DNA of 64,000 nt from Thioclava electrotropha (GTDB taxonomy: Bacteria > Pseudomonadota > Alphaproteobacteria > Rhodobacterales > Rhodobacteraceae). Within the stretch, counting starts at the first letter, position 1, and the number at the start of each line of letters is the position of its first letter. A model generated the notes under the pieces. That model saw only the letters and a program-made list of their open reading frames with translations. It searched no databases and was not told the DNA's origin. A program made the position numbers and the translations under genes. Where the stretch lies: positions 3,237,501 to 3,301,500 of the forward strand of contig NZ_CP053562.1 in the NCBI RefSeq assembly GCF_002085925.2. Reading direction: 5' to 3'. Positions 30,477 through 38,954 of this stretch are shown piece after piece.

Positions 30477-31562
30477 ATGAACCGCAGATCCTTTTTGAAA
30501 ACCACCGCCGCCACGGCCGTCGTCGCGGGCGTCGGCGTCCCGGCTTTCGCCGCTGACGAACCGCTGAAAATCGGCTTCATCTATGTCGGCCCCGTCGGCG
30601 ACATGGGCTGGTCCTACCAGCACGACCAAGGTCGTCAGGCGATCGAAGAGAAATACGGCGACAAGGTGAAGACCTCGTTCATCGAGAACGTGCCGGAAGG
30701 CCCCGATGCCGAGCGCGCGCTGACCCAGCTGGCGCTGGACGGCAACAAGCTGATCTTCGCGACCTCCTTCGGCTACATGGACGCGGTGATGAACGTCGCC
30801 AAGAAATTCCCCGACGTGAAATTCGAGCACGCCACCGGCTACAAGCTCGCCGACAACGTCGCCACCTACGACGCCAAGTTCTACCAGGGTCGCGCCATTC
30901 AGGGCACGATCGGCGGTCGCATGACCAAGACGAACAAGATCGGCTATATCGGCTCTTTCCCGATCCCCGAGGTCTATCAGGGCATCAACGCCGCCTATCT
31001 GGCCGCGAAGAAGGTGAACCCGGATATCGAGATGAAAGTGGTCTGGGCCTACACCTGGTTCGATCCGGCGAAAGAGGCCGACGCGGCTGCAGCCCTGATC
31101 GCCGATGGTGTGGACGTGCTTCTGCAGCACACCGACTCGACCGCGCCGCAAGCGAAAGCTCAGGAAGCGGGCAACGTCATCACCTTCGGTCAGGCCTCGG
31201 ATATGTCGAGCTTCGCGCCGATGCCGCGCGTTGCGTCGACCATCGACAACTGGGCGCCCTATTACATCGAGCGCGTCGGTGCGGTCATGGACGGCTCGTG
31301 GAAGTCGGAAGCCACCTGGGGCGGCATCGACAGCGGTATGGTGGAGATCGGCGAGATTTCCTCGGCCGTGCCGGACGACGTCAAGAAAGAGGCGCTGCAG
31401 CTCAAGGACGATATCGGCTCGGGCAAGGTCCATCCCTTCACCGGCCCGCTCAACAAGCAGGACGGCACGGCCTTCCTCGCCGATGGCGAAATGGCGACCG
31501 ACGATCAGCTTCACTCGATGACCTTCTACGTCGAGGGGATCACGGCAGAACCGCCGAAATAA
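30477..31562 (+). CDS. BMP-family substrate-binding protein
   Basis: 361 residues. The N-terminus MNRRSFLKTTAATAVVAGVG carries an RR-S-F-L-K twin-arginine export motif followed by a hydrophobic stretch and an AFA-A cleavage site, so it is probably exported folded by Tat. The mature part is a Med/BMP-type periplasmic-binding fold (KIGFIYVGPVGDMGWSYQHD, GYKLADNVATYDAKFYQGR). It delivers ligand to the importer encoded upstream; a purine nucleoside or base is likely from family and xdh linkage. A terminator follows 25 bp after its stop. Confidence 0.92.
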   Translation: MNRRSFLKTTAATAVVAGVGVPAFAADEPLKIGFIYVGPVGDMGWSYQHDQGRQAIEEKYGDKVKTSFIENVPEGPDAERALTQLALDGNKLIFATSFGYMDAVMNVAKKFPDVKFEHATGYKLADNVATYDAKFYQGRAIQGTIGGRMTKTNKIGYIGSFPIPEVYQGINAAYLAAKKVNPDIEMKVVWAYTWFDPAKEADAAAALIADGVDVLLQHTDSTAPQAKAQEAGNVITFGQASDMSSFAPMPRVASTIDNWAPYYIERVGAVMDGSWKSEATWGGIDSGMVEIGEISSAVPDDVKKEALQLKDDIGSGKVHPFTGPLNKQDGTAFLADGEMATDDQLHSMTFYVEGITAEPPK

Positions 31563-31586
31563 GTCAGCCATACTGATACGAATGGG

Positions 31587-31616
31587 AAAGGGTCGGCCGC
31601 GCGCCGGCCCTTTTTC
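31587..31616 (+). terminator. Rho-independent terminator of the xdh/importer operon
   Basis: Stem AAAGGGTCGGC / GCCGGCCCTTT (one G-T pair) with a 5-nt loop, followed by a T-run ending near 31615. Confidence 0.88.
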
Positions 31617-31704
31617 GTTGTTTCGCAAAGGTCTTTTCGCTTCACGTTAGCGTTAGACTTGTTCCACAGGCTGATTCGTCGCAGGATTTGGAAGGCGGGT
31701 CTTC

Positions 31705-31736
31705 TTGACACATTCAAACAATTGCATCTATCGAAT
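31705..31736 (+). promoter_or_regulatory. sqr promoter with ATTC/GAAT half-sites
   Basis: A perfect -35 TTGACA (31705-31710) is followed 17-18 nt later by CTATCG/TATCGA as -10. Between and over them lie ATTC-N8-GCAT (31712-31727) and ATTG-N8-GAAT (31721-31736), nested so that the outer ATTC and GAAT form a dyad. The R. capsulatus sulfide-responsive repressor SqrR is reported to recognise ATTC-N8-GAAT; these sites are one or two bases from that. The placement over the promoter suits a repressor. Confidence 0.6.
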
Positions 31737-31778
31737 GAGACATGACAAGTTGATGACCGGGTAACGGGGAGGAACGAA

Positions 31779-33065
31779 ATGGCACATATCGTGGTGCTCG
31801 GCGCAGGTCTTGGCGGCGCAATCATGGCTTATGAATTGCGCGATCAGGTCCGTAAGGAAGACGAAATCACCGTCATTACCAAGGACCCGAAGTACCACTT
31901 CGTGCCCTCCAACCCTTGGGTCGCCGTCGGCTGGCGCGACCGCAAGGACATCACCGTCGATCTCGAACCGACGATGAAGAAGAAGAACATCAAGTTCATC
32001 CCGGTCGCGGCAAAGCGCCTGCACCCCGATGACAACAAGGTCGAGCTGGAGGATGGCCAAGAGGTCTCCTACGATTACATCGTGCTCGCCACCGGCCCGG
32101 AACTGGCCTTCGACGAGATCGAAGGGCTCGGTCCCGACGGCTTCACCCACTCGGTCTGCCATGTCGATCACGCCGAGGATGCCGGCACCGCCTTCAAGCG
32201 CTTCTGCGAAGATCCCGGCCCGATCATCGTGGGCGCGGTGCAAGGCGCGTCGTGCTTCGGCCCGGCTTATGAATTCGCCTTCATCCTCGACACCGCGCTG
32301 CGCCGGGCGAAGATCCGCGATCAGGTTCCGATCACCTTCGTGACCTCTGAACCTTACGTCGGCCATCTCGGTCTCGACGGCGTCGGCGACACCAAGGGTC
32401 TTCTCGAAGGCGCGATGCGCGAGAAGCACATGAAGTGGATGACCTCGTCGCGCGTGAAGAAGGTCGAAGACGGCGTGATGCATGTCGAAGAGATCGCCGA
32501 TGACGGCTCCGTCAAGGCGACCCATGAGATGCCGTTCAAATACTCAATGATGCTGCCGCCCTTCCGTGGCATCCCGGCGGTGATGGGGCTCGAAGGTCTC
32601 GTGAACCCGCGCGGTTTCGTCATCGTCGACAAGCACCAGCGCAACCCGAAATACCCGAACGTGTTCGGGATCGGCGTCGGCATCGCGATCCCGCCCATGG
32701 GCCCGACCCCGGTGCCCTGCGGCGTGCCGAAGACCGGCTTCATGATCGAGTCGATGGTCACCGCCACCGCGCATAACCTTGGCAATATCGTGCGCGGTCA
32801 GGAGCCCGACGAGACCGGCACCTGGAACGCGATCTGTCTGGCCGATTTCGGCGACAGCGGCATCGCCTTCGTGGCCCAGCCGCAGCTTCCGCCGCGCAAC
32901 GTCAACTGGTCGAGCCAGGGCAAATGGGTCCACCTCGCCAAGATCGGTTTCGAGAAGTATTTCATGCGTAAACTGCGAAAGGGCACCTCGGAGCCGTTCT
33001 ACGAGAAGACCGCGATGAAGATGCTAGGCATCGACAAGCTGAAAGCGGTCAAGAAGACCCACTGA
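31779..33065 (+). CDS. sqr: Sulfide:quinone oxidoreductase, type I
   Basis: 428 residues, essentially the length of the R. capsulatus enzyme. It oxidises sulfide to polysulfide or S0 and passes electrons to ubiquinone at the membrane. The N-terminal FAD loop is VVLGAGLGGAIMAYEL and the second dinucleotide-binding region is VLATGPELAFDEIEG. Three redox cysteines are visible at C127 (HSVCHVDH), C159 (QGASCFGP) and C353 (NAICLADFG), the same numbering as reported for R. capsulatus SQR. The VPKTGFMIESM quinone-side segment is also present. A GGGGAGG ribosome site precedes the start. The upstream sites suggest sulfide-responsive repression. Confidence 0.93.
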   Translation: MAHIVVLGAGLGGAIMAYELRDQVRKEDEITVITKDPKYHFVPSNPWVAVGWRDRKDITVDLEPTMKKKNIKFIPVAAKRLHPDDNKVELEDGQEVSYDYIVLATGPELAFDEIEGLGPDGFTHSVCHVDHAEDAGTAFKRFCEDPGPIIVGAVQGASCFGPAYEFAFILDTALRRAKIRDQVPITFVTSEPYVGHLGLDGVGDTKGLLEGAMREKHMKWMTSSRVKKVEDGVMHVEEIADDGSVKATHEMPFKYSMMLPPFRGIPAVMGLEGLVNPRGFVIVDKHQRNPKYPNVFGIGVGIAIPPMGPTPVPCGVPKTGFMIESMVTATAHNLGNIVRGQEPDETGTWNAICLADFGDSGIAFVAQPQLPPRNVNWSSQGKWVHLAKIGFEKYFMRKLRKGTSEPFYEKTAMKMLGIDKLKAVKKTH

Positions 33066-33096
33066 GCCCAACCGGCACAGTTTTTTCTTCCCAAAT

Positions 33097-33126
33097 CACG
33101 GGGCGGGCCAGCAGGTCCGCCCCGTG
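33097..33126 (+). terminator. Strong hairpin after sqr
   Basis: Perfect 10-bp stem CACGGGGCGG / CCGCCCCGTG with a 10-nt loop, 32 nt after the sqr stop. There is no T-run behind it on the plus strand, so it may protect or terminate the transcript only partly; a T6 tract lies before it. Confidence 0.5.
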
Positions 33127-33226
33127 CTGATTCCTGCCGACGATCAACAGAGCGCCGGAACACACAGGTCTGTGAAACGTTTGGACCCCCGATACGCGGC
33201 CAGATGCCGCATGAAAGGGAGACGAC

Positions 33227-35401
33227 ATGAAGACGTTGAAGACGACCACTGCGCTCGTTGCCGGCCTTGCCGCGCTGAGCCCGGCGATCCTGCCGTTCAG
33301 TGCGCTTGCCCAGGATAGCAATACCGCCGCCGCTGAATGCATCGCGAAGGCGGTCGCCGATGGCACCCCGATGGAGAAGGCGAAAGCCGATTGCGAGGCC
33401 GACGCGGCAAATGCCGATGGCTCCGCCGAAGCTGCGGCAGGCACCGATCCGGCGAATGCCGACGCGCCGATGAGCGACGGCGAAGCCGATCAGGCCGCAA
33501 AAGCCGCGATCGAAGGCGCAGCCCCGCCCGCCGACCAGGACCCGGCTGCGAGCGGTGACACCCCCGACGCCAGCGCGAAAGCCGCAGTCGAAGGCGGCGC
33601 GGATGTGACCACTCAATCCGAGACCACGGGTACCGATACCAACGCCGACGCGGCGGCCGCAGCGACGACGGATACCGATGCGAATGCCGATGCCTCTGCC
33701 GAGACCGACGCGGCAGCGACCGACGCGCAGCCCGATGCTGCGGCACCGGCAGAGACCGACGGTTCGGCCACCGCAAACACCGATGGCTCGACCTCGGCGG
33801 ATACCACCGCAGAGACCACCGCAGAAACCGATGGCTCCGCTACGGCTGAAACCGATGGCTCGACCACCGCGACCGCTGATGGCTCGACCGATGCCACCAC
33901 CGCGGCCGACGGCCAGACGGATGCCGAGGCGACGAACACGCTCAGCCCCGACACCACCTCGCAGGACGCCCCTGCCCCGGTGACCGACACCACCGAAAAC
34001 GCGATGCAGAACTCGGAGGCCCAGGCGGACAGCACCGCGACGGCAGAGCCCGAGGCGAAACCTGCAGGCGAGACCTCGACGGACACCACCTCCGACACGC
34101 AGGTCGTGCAGGAAGGCAATGGCGGGTCCGGCGCTGAAGTCGAACCGAAGGTGATCCAGCCGGAAGAGGCTGCCAATGCCGACGCGACGGCAGACGGCTC
34201 GGCCAGCGCGGACACGACCGCGAATGCCGAAACCGATCAGCAGGCGGACACGCAGGACACCGCGGCCACCAAGGCGACGAAGCTGCTGGAGAACGCGCTG
34301 ACCGATACGAAAGCCGCGATCGAAGGGGAAGCCGTGCAGAACGAGGCGCTCAACGCGCCGACCGACAGCACCGACACCGCCAATGCTACCGAAGAGACGG
34401 TGACCGAGGACACCGCGCGCAGCGCATCCGAAGACTTCGCGACCTCGGTCGACGCCAAGCCCGACGCTCAGGCGCAGGCAACCGCGCAGACCGACTCGTC
34501 GAAGAAGAAAAAGAAAGACCGTCTGAGCACGCTGGAAACCGCAGCCCTCTCGGGTCTCGGTGCGCTCGCCGTGGGGGCGATTCTGAACAACGGTTCGAAA
34601 GTGGCCGTGAACTCGGGCGACCGCGTTGTGGTGCAACAGCCCGACGGCTCTTACCAGCTGGTGAAGGACGACAACGCGCTGCTGCGTCAGCCCGGCTCGA
34701 AGATTCGCACGCAGGACTACGCGGACGGCTCGTCGCGCACGATCGTGACCAAGCCAGATGGTAGCCAGATCGTCACCGTCTATGACGCCCAGCGTCAGAT
34801 CCTGAAGCGGACGCTGGTCCAGCCCGACGGCACGCAGTACCTGCTGGTCGACGACGCGCGGGGGGCCGATCCGGTCGATGTCTCGGCGCTTCCCGAGCCC
34901 AAGCCCGTCGCGACGGTTTCGTCCAGCAACGAGCAAGCGCTCCGTGATGCGCTGACCCGTCAGAGTGGCATCGACCGTACCTTTACGCTCTCGCAGGTGC
35001 GCAACATCACCCCGGTGCGTGATCTCGCCCCCGCGATTTCGGTCGAGAACATCAACTTCGAGACCGGTTCCGCCGCAATCCAGCCCGATCAGGCACAGGC
35101 CCTTTCGGCTTTGGGTCAGGCGATCCAGCAGCGCATCGACGAGAACCCGCGTGAGCTGTTCCTCGTGGAAGGCCATACCGACGCCGTCGGCAGTGCCGCC
35201 TACAACCTCGCGCTCTCGGACCGTCGCGCGGAATCGGTTGCGCTGGCTCTGAGCGAGTATTTCGACGTCCCCGCCGAGAACCTCGTGGTGCAGGGCTATG
35301 GCGAGCAGGACCTGAAGGTGCAGACCGAAGGCGCCTCGGAAGCCAACCGCCGTGCCGTGGTGCGCCGGATCACCGATCTTCTGCGCACCGCCTCGAACTG
35401 A
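33227..35401 (+). CDS. OmpA-domain envelope protein with acidic low-complexity region
   Basis: 724 residues. Signal peptide about 1-28 (cleavage near ALA-QD). Residues ~30-423 are low complexity, dominated by Ala, Asp, Thr, Glu and Ser, with irregular ETDGS / TADGS / DTT repeats and almost no hydrophobics. A lysine cluster (KKKKK near 426-430) and a short hydrophobic LSGLGALAVGAILNN follow, then a soluble module rich in DGS turns. The C-terminal OmpA peptidoglycan-binding domain (about 605-720) shows INFETGSAAIQPDQ, EGHTDAVGSAAYN and LALSDRRAESV. It probably anchors to peptidoglycan while the disordered arm spans the periplasm; that role is inferred. Confidence 0.88.
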   Translation: MKTLKTTTALVAGLAALSPAILPFSALAQDSNTAAAECIAKAVADGTPMEKAKADCEADAANADGSAEAAAGTDPANADAPMSDGEADQAAKAAIEGAAPPADQDPAASGDTPDASAKAAVEGGADVTTQSETTGTDTNADAAAAATTDTDANADASAETDAAATDAQPDAAAPAETDGSATANTDGSTSADTTAETTAETDGSATAETDGSTTATADGSTDATTAADGQTDAEATNTLSPDTTSQDAPAPVTDTTENAMQNSEAQADSTATAEPEAKPAGETSTDTTSDTQVVQEGNGGSGAEVEPKVIQPEEAANADATADGSASADTTANAETDQQADTQDTAATKATKLLENALTDTKAAIEGEAVQNEALNAPTDSTDTANATEETVTEDTARSASEDFATSVDAKPDAQAQATAQTDSSKKKKKDRLSTLETAALSGLGALAVGAILNNGSKVAVNSGDRVVVQQPDGSYQLVKDDNALLRQPGSKIRTQDYADGSSRTIVTKPDGSQIVTVYDAQRQILKRTLVQPDGTQYLLVDDARGADPVDVSALPEPKPVATVSSSNEQALRDALTRQSGIDRTFTLSQVRNITPVRDLAPAISVENINFETGSAAIQPDQAQALSALGQAIQQRIDENPRELFLVEGHTDAVGSAAYNLALSDRRAESVALALSEYFDVPAENLVVQGYGEQDLKVQTEGASEANRRAVVRRITDLLRTASN

Positions 35402-35425
35402 GGTTGAGCCTGAGCGGAAACAAAA

Positions 35426-35451
35426 AAGGGCCCCTCGCTTGGGGGGCCCTT
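35426..35451 (-). terminator. Terminator between convergent genes
   Basis: Stem AAGGGCCCC / GGGGCCCTT with an 8-nt loop. On the minus strand it is followed by a T6 tract (A6 at 35422-35427 on the plus strand), so it best serves the sulfotransferase gene; on the plus strand only TT follows, giving weak termination for the OmpA-domain gene. Confidence 0.8.
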
Positions 35452-35483
35452 AACGCGCCCAAAGCTCGACCGCGCATCTTGCG

Positions 35484-36149
35484 TCAGCAGCCCGGATAGA
35501 AGGTCTCGAAATCGATTGCGTAAAGCTCCCGGATTCGCGTGATCTGATCCGCATTCGGCGTAAATCGGGCGCCGGTCCGGTTTATCGCCACGTCATCCGG
35601 CGCGTCCGTCTCGATCTGCACAAGCTCGAGCTGGGCCGCGAGGCGATCAAGATCATGCTCGGTCCGCTCGACCTTTCCAATGAAATCATAGGAGATAAGA
35701 TCAGGGCGCAGATTGTCGAACTGCCGGCTGAAGTGACCATCCAGTCTCCACGCCTCCACGGCAAGCATCGCCTCGAGATAATCGAGATATGCGTCAAAAT
35801 TCGTGAACGGATCACCGCCCGGAACGAAACCGAACCGGGTGATATAGGGCAGATGCCGGCCGGATTCGCTGTTCGTCTGAAGTAAGAAGAAGTCCTTGAA
35901 CCCGCTTACACAGCGCGCGACCGGGTCGCGAACGAATGAAAACTTGCGTGCATCGCGCGACGACAAGGCACCCACGACTGTCGACAGCCACGGCTCTCCA
36001 TGCGGCAGCGCGGGATCTTCGTGGATGTCGATGCCCGAATGCGCGCGCCGATATTCCGCAGCGTAGAGAAACCGCAGAATCGTCGTGCTGGCTGCTTTAG
36101 GGTTCTTGACGTAGAGCAGACGGGCCTTTGGCATGTAAATCGCATGCAA
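35484..36149 (-). CDS. Sulfotransferase family protein, 5' end uncertain
   Basis: 221 residues from a TTG at 36149, or 216 from the ATG at 36134. The PAPS 5'-phosphosulfate loop is VKNPKAASTT and the 3'-phosphate motif is FVRDPVARCVSGFKDF, placing it with Golgi-type carbohydrate sulfotransferases (family 2) found in marine and soil bacteria; the acceptor is unknown. The reading frame continues upstream with protein-like sequence (GRRLAKARFLAPFSARYANR, then ASILRLPKELREIALHAIYM) to a TGA at 36303-36305 without an ATG. The annotated start therefore probably loses ~50 residues. Composition is somewhat less GC-rich than its neighbours. Confidence 0.72.
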   Translation of the reverse strand: MHAIYMPKARLLYVKNPKAASTTILRFLYAAEYRRAHSGIDIHEDPALPHGEPWLSTVVGALSSRDARKFSFVRDPVARCVSGFKDFFLLQTNSESGRHLPYITRFGFVPGGDPFTNFDAYLDYLEAMLAVEAWRLDGHFSRQFDNLRPDLISYDFIGKVERTEHDLDRLAAQLELVQIETDAPDDVAINRTGARFTPNADQITRIRELYAIDFETFYPGC

Positions 36150-36402
36150 GGCGATCTCGCGCAGCTCCTTGGGTAAACGCAGGATCGACGCGCGGTTTGC
36201 GTAGCGCGCGGAGAACGGTGCCAGAAACCGGGCTTTCGCGAGGCGTCGGCCCGACAGGCGCCCTCTTCTATGCGTATAGACCTCGATCGAGCTGTCCTCT
36301 CGTCAGGCAAGACGCCATCGGCGTTGCGCGATTGCGAAGACCGGGCAGCGTGCCTGCATCGAACGGCTAACCAAGGCACGCGACCCGCAAGAAGGGTAGT
36401 AG

Positions 36403-36479
36403 TGGTGGCGAGGGGGGGACTTGAACCCCCGACCCCACGATTATGAGTCGTGTGCTCTAACCAGCTGAGCTACCTAGCC
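36403..36479 (-). tRNA. tRNA-Met (CAT), elongator
   Basis: 77 nt with encoded CCA. Acceptor GGCTAGG pairs with CCTCGCC (one T4-C69 mismatch), D arm AGCTCAGCTGGTTAGAGC, anticodon stem-loop ACGACTCATAATCGT with anticodon CAT, variable GGGGTC, T arm GGGGG-TTCAAGT-CCCCC. The D-arm, the ACTCATAA loop and the variable region closely follow Escherichia coli elongator tRNA-Met; it lacks the initiator features and the tRNA-Ile2 acceptor sequence. Confidence 0.93.
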
Positions 36480-36616
36480 ACTGGGGGGCTAACTAGGCAA
36501 AGCGGATCGTCCAGTCAAGGACGTTTTGCGGGAAAATTGCCCCCATTTCGCTGCGGCATATTGGGAATTGGCGAAGCCGCGCGCAAAGGCTAGGCATGAG
36601 GGGAAAAGGAGAGACC

Positions 36617-38782
36617 ATGCACGCCGCCCCTGCCCTGCCCCTGACACGAGATATCGTTCTGATCGGGGGCGGACATACCCATGCGCTGGTGCTGCGGATG
36701 TGGGGGATGAACCCGTTGCCGGGTGTGCGGCTGACCGTGATCAACCCAACCCCCTCCGCCGCCTATTCGGGCATGCTGCCGGGTCATGTGGCGGGGCATT
36801 ATACCCGCGACGAGCTGCAACTCGATCTGGTGAAGCTCGCCCGGCATGCGGGCGCGCGGCTGATTCTGGGGCGCGCCACGGGGATCGACCGGGCGCGGCG
36901 GCTGATCGAAGTGCCAGGGCGTGCGCCGATCGCCTATGACGTGGCCTCGATCGATATCGGGATCACGGCCGAGATGCCGCAACTTCCGGGCTTTCTCGAC
37001 CACGTCGCGCCCGCGAAGCCGCTCGACGCTTTCGCCGATGCCTGGGACGCTTTCGCCGCCAATCCGCCCGAGTCGCCAAAGATCGCCGTGGTCGGCGGCG
37101 GCGTGGCGGGGGTGGAGCTCGCGATGGCCTGCGCGCACCGTCTGCCGCAGGCGCAGGTCACGGTCTATGAGGCAGCCCCCGAGGCGCTGCGCGCGCTTGG
37201 CACCGGCGCGCGGAACGCGATGCTGGCGCACTGCGCGCGGCTTGGCGTGACCATCGAGACCGACGCGGCGCTGATCGGCGCGGAAAAAGGGCGGCTCCTG
37301 CTGGAAGGGGATCGCACGGCGGAGGCCGATTTCATCATCGGCACAGGCGCCACGAAACCCGCCGACTGGCTACCCGAAACGGGGCTCGATCTGACCGACG
37401 GCTTCGTCACGGTCGGCCCGACGCTGCAAAGCTCCGACCCCGCGATCTTTGCCGCAGGCGATATCGCGCATCTCAGCCACGCGCCGCGCCCCAAGGCGGG
37501 CGTCTATGCGGTGCGCGAAGCGAAGCCCCTTTTCGCCAACCTGCGTGCGGCGGCGTCAGGCGGCGCGATGAAGACCTATCAGCCGCAACGCGATTATCTG
37601 AAGCTGATCTCCACCGGCGGCAAACAGGCAGTGGCCGACAAATGGGGCCTGCCGCTGAACGGCGCGTGGCTCTGGCGCTGGAAGGACCATATCGACCGCA
37701 AATTCATGGCGAAGGTCCATGATCTGCCCGCAATGCCGACGCCGCCCCTGCCCCGCGAGCACGCGCAGGGGATCGCGGAGGTGCTGGGCAGCAAGCCGAT
37801 GTGCGGCGGCTGCGGCGCGAAGCTGGGCGGTCAGGCGCTGCGCGAGGCGCTGTCCGATCTGCCTGCTCCCGCGCGCGCCGATGTACTGAGCGGTCCGGGC
37901 GACGATGCCGCCGTGCTGTCTTGTGGCACGCAGACGCAGGTCTTCACCACCGATCACGTCCGCGCCTTCACCGAGGACCCGTGGCTGCTGGGGCGGATCG
38001 TGGCGCTGCATGCGATGAGCGACGCCTGGGCGATGGGCGCGGCCCCGCAGGCGGCCTTGGCGCAGGTCACCCTGCCCCGCCAATCCGAGGAATTGGGCGC
38101 GCGGACCCTGCGCGAAATGCTTAGCGCGGCGTCCGAGGCTTTCCGCGACGCGGGCTGCGATCTCGTGGGCGGCCATACCTCGATGGGCGCGGAGCTGACA
38201 CTGGGCTTCACCGTGACCGGGCTGGCCGAGCGGCCTTTGGGTCAAGACGGCGCGACGCCCGGCGAGGTGCTGATCCTGACGAAGCCGCTTGGAACGGGCG
38301 TGATCCTCGCTGCCGAGATGGCGAAACACGCGCCGGGCGACGTCGTGGCAGGCGCGCTGGAGAGCATGGGGCGCAGCTCTGCCGAGGCCTCCGCGATCCT
38401 CGCGCCCATAGCCTCTGCGACGACGGATGTGACGGGCTTTGGCCTCGCGGGGCATCTGCTGGGTCTGTGCGAGGCGTCGGGCGTCTCGGCAGAGCTGAAC
38501 CTCGCCGCGATCCCGCTGCTCGATGGGGCCGAGGCTTTGGCCGAGGCAGGCGAGCACTCGACGCTTCTGCCGCAAAACATCGCCAATTGCGCGGGCCGGA
38601 TGACCGCGCCGCCGGGCCCGCGAACGGAGCTGCTGCACGATCCGCAGACCTCGGGCGGGTTGCTGGCGAGCGTGCCCGCAGCGCAGGCGACGGAGGTTCT
38701 GGCAAAGCTGGAAGCGGCAGGCTACCGCGCCGCGCAGATCGGGGTGATTGCGGAGGGTCCGGCGTTCCTGCGGGTGCGGTGA
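36617..38782 (+). CDS. selD: Selenide, water dikinase fused to FAD oxidoreductase
   Basis: 721 residues from the ATG at 36617, chosen because GGAGAG precedes it; an in-frame ATG lies seven codons upstream. Residues ~10-370 form a NADH-dehydrogenase-like FAD domain (IVLIGGGHTHALVL, VVGGGVAGVELA, IFAAGDIA). From about 390 the SelD/PurM-type synthetase begins with MCGGCGAKLGG, so the active-site position is Cys rather than Sec, followed by GPGDDAAVL, HAMSDAWAMGA, GGHTSMGAELTLG and a C-terminal DPQTSGGLL. It makes selenophosphate; the oxidoreductase half may supply reduced selenium (inference). It converges on mnmH, its probable client. Confidence 0.95.
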   Translation: MHAAPALPLTRDIVLIGGGHTHALVLRMWGMNPLPGVRLTVINPTPSAAYSGMLPGHVAGHYTRDELQLDLVKLARHAGARLILGRATGIDRARRLIEVPGRAPIAYDVASIDIGITAEMPQLPGFLDHVAPAKPLDAFADAWDAFAANPPESPKIAVVGGGVAGVELAMACAHRLPQAQVTVYEAAPEALRALGTGARNAMLAHCARLGVTIETDAALIGAEKGRLLLEGDRTAEADFIIGTGATKPADWLPETGLDLTDGFVTVGPTLQSSDPAIFAAGDIAHLSHAPRPKAGVYAVREAKPLFANLRAAASGGAMKTYQPQRDYLKLISTGGKQAVADKWGLPLNGAWLWRWKDHIDRKFMAKVHDLPAMPTPPLPREHAQGIAEVLGSKPMCGGCGAKLGGQALREALSDLPAPARADVLSGPGDDAAVLSCGTQTQVFTTDHVRAFTEDPWLLGRIVALHAMSDAWAMGAAPQAALAQVTLPRQSEELGARTLREMLSAASEAFRDAGCDLVGGHTSMGAELTLGFTVTGLAERPLGQDGATPGEVLILTKPLGTGVILAAEMAKHAPGDVVAGALESMGRSSAEASAILAPIASATTDVTGFGLAGHLLGLCEASGVSAELNLAAIPLLDGAEALAEAGEHSTLLPQNIANCAGRMTAPPGPRTELLHDPQTSGGLLASVPAAQATEVLAKLEAAGYRAAQIGVIAEGPAFLRVR

Positions 38783-38792
38783 GAAAAGGGTC

Positions 38793-38818
38793 GCGCCCGA
38801 GCCTTGGGTGGGCGCTTT
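38793..38818 (+). terminator. Probable terminator of selD
   Basis: GCGCCC (38793-38798) pairs with GGGCGC (38810-38815), followed by TTT, 10 nt after the selD stop. A second GC-rich palindrome (CCCTCCC-GG-GGGAGGG near 38892-38907) lies closer to mnmH. The rest of this 172-bp convergent gap holds no gene and no copy of the dispersed element. Confidence 0.5.
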
Positions 38819-38954
38819 GACCGGTCGGTGGCTTGGCGCTTTATCACGCAAGTCCGGACGACATTCCTACTCGCGATGACATCGCCAATGCGCCCTCCCG
38901 GGGGGAGGGTCGGGCGCGGCCCGGGCTGGTCGCCCGCGCCGAGGGCTCACGGCC

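Noticed and set aside
36403..36479. tRNA-Ile2 (CAT) or initiator tRNA as alternative identity
   Set aside because: Acceptor, D-arm and variable sequences follow elongator tRNA-Met; initiator C1-A72 mismatch and GGG-CCC anticodon stem are absent.
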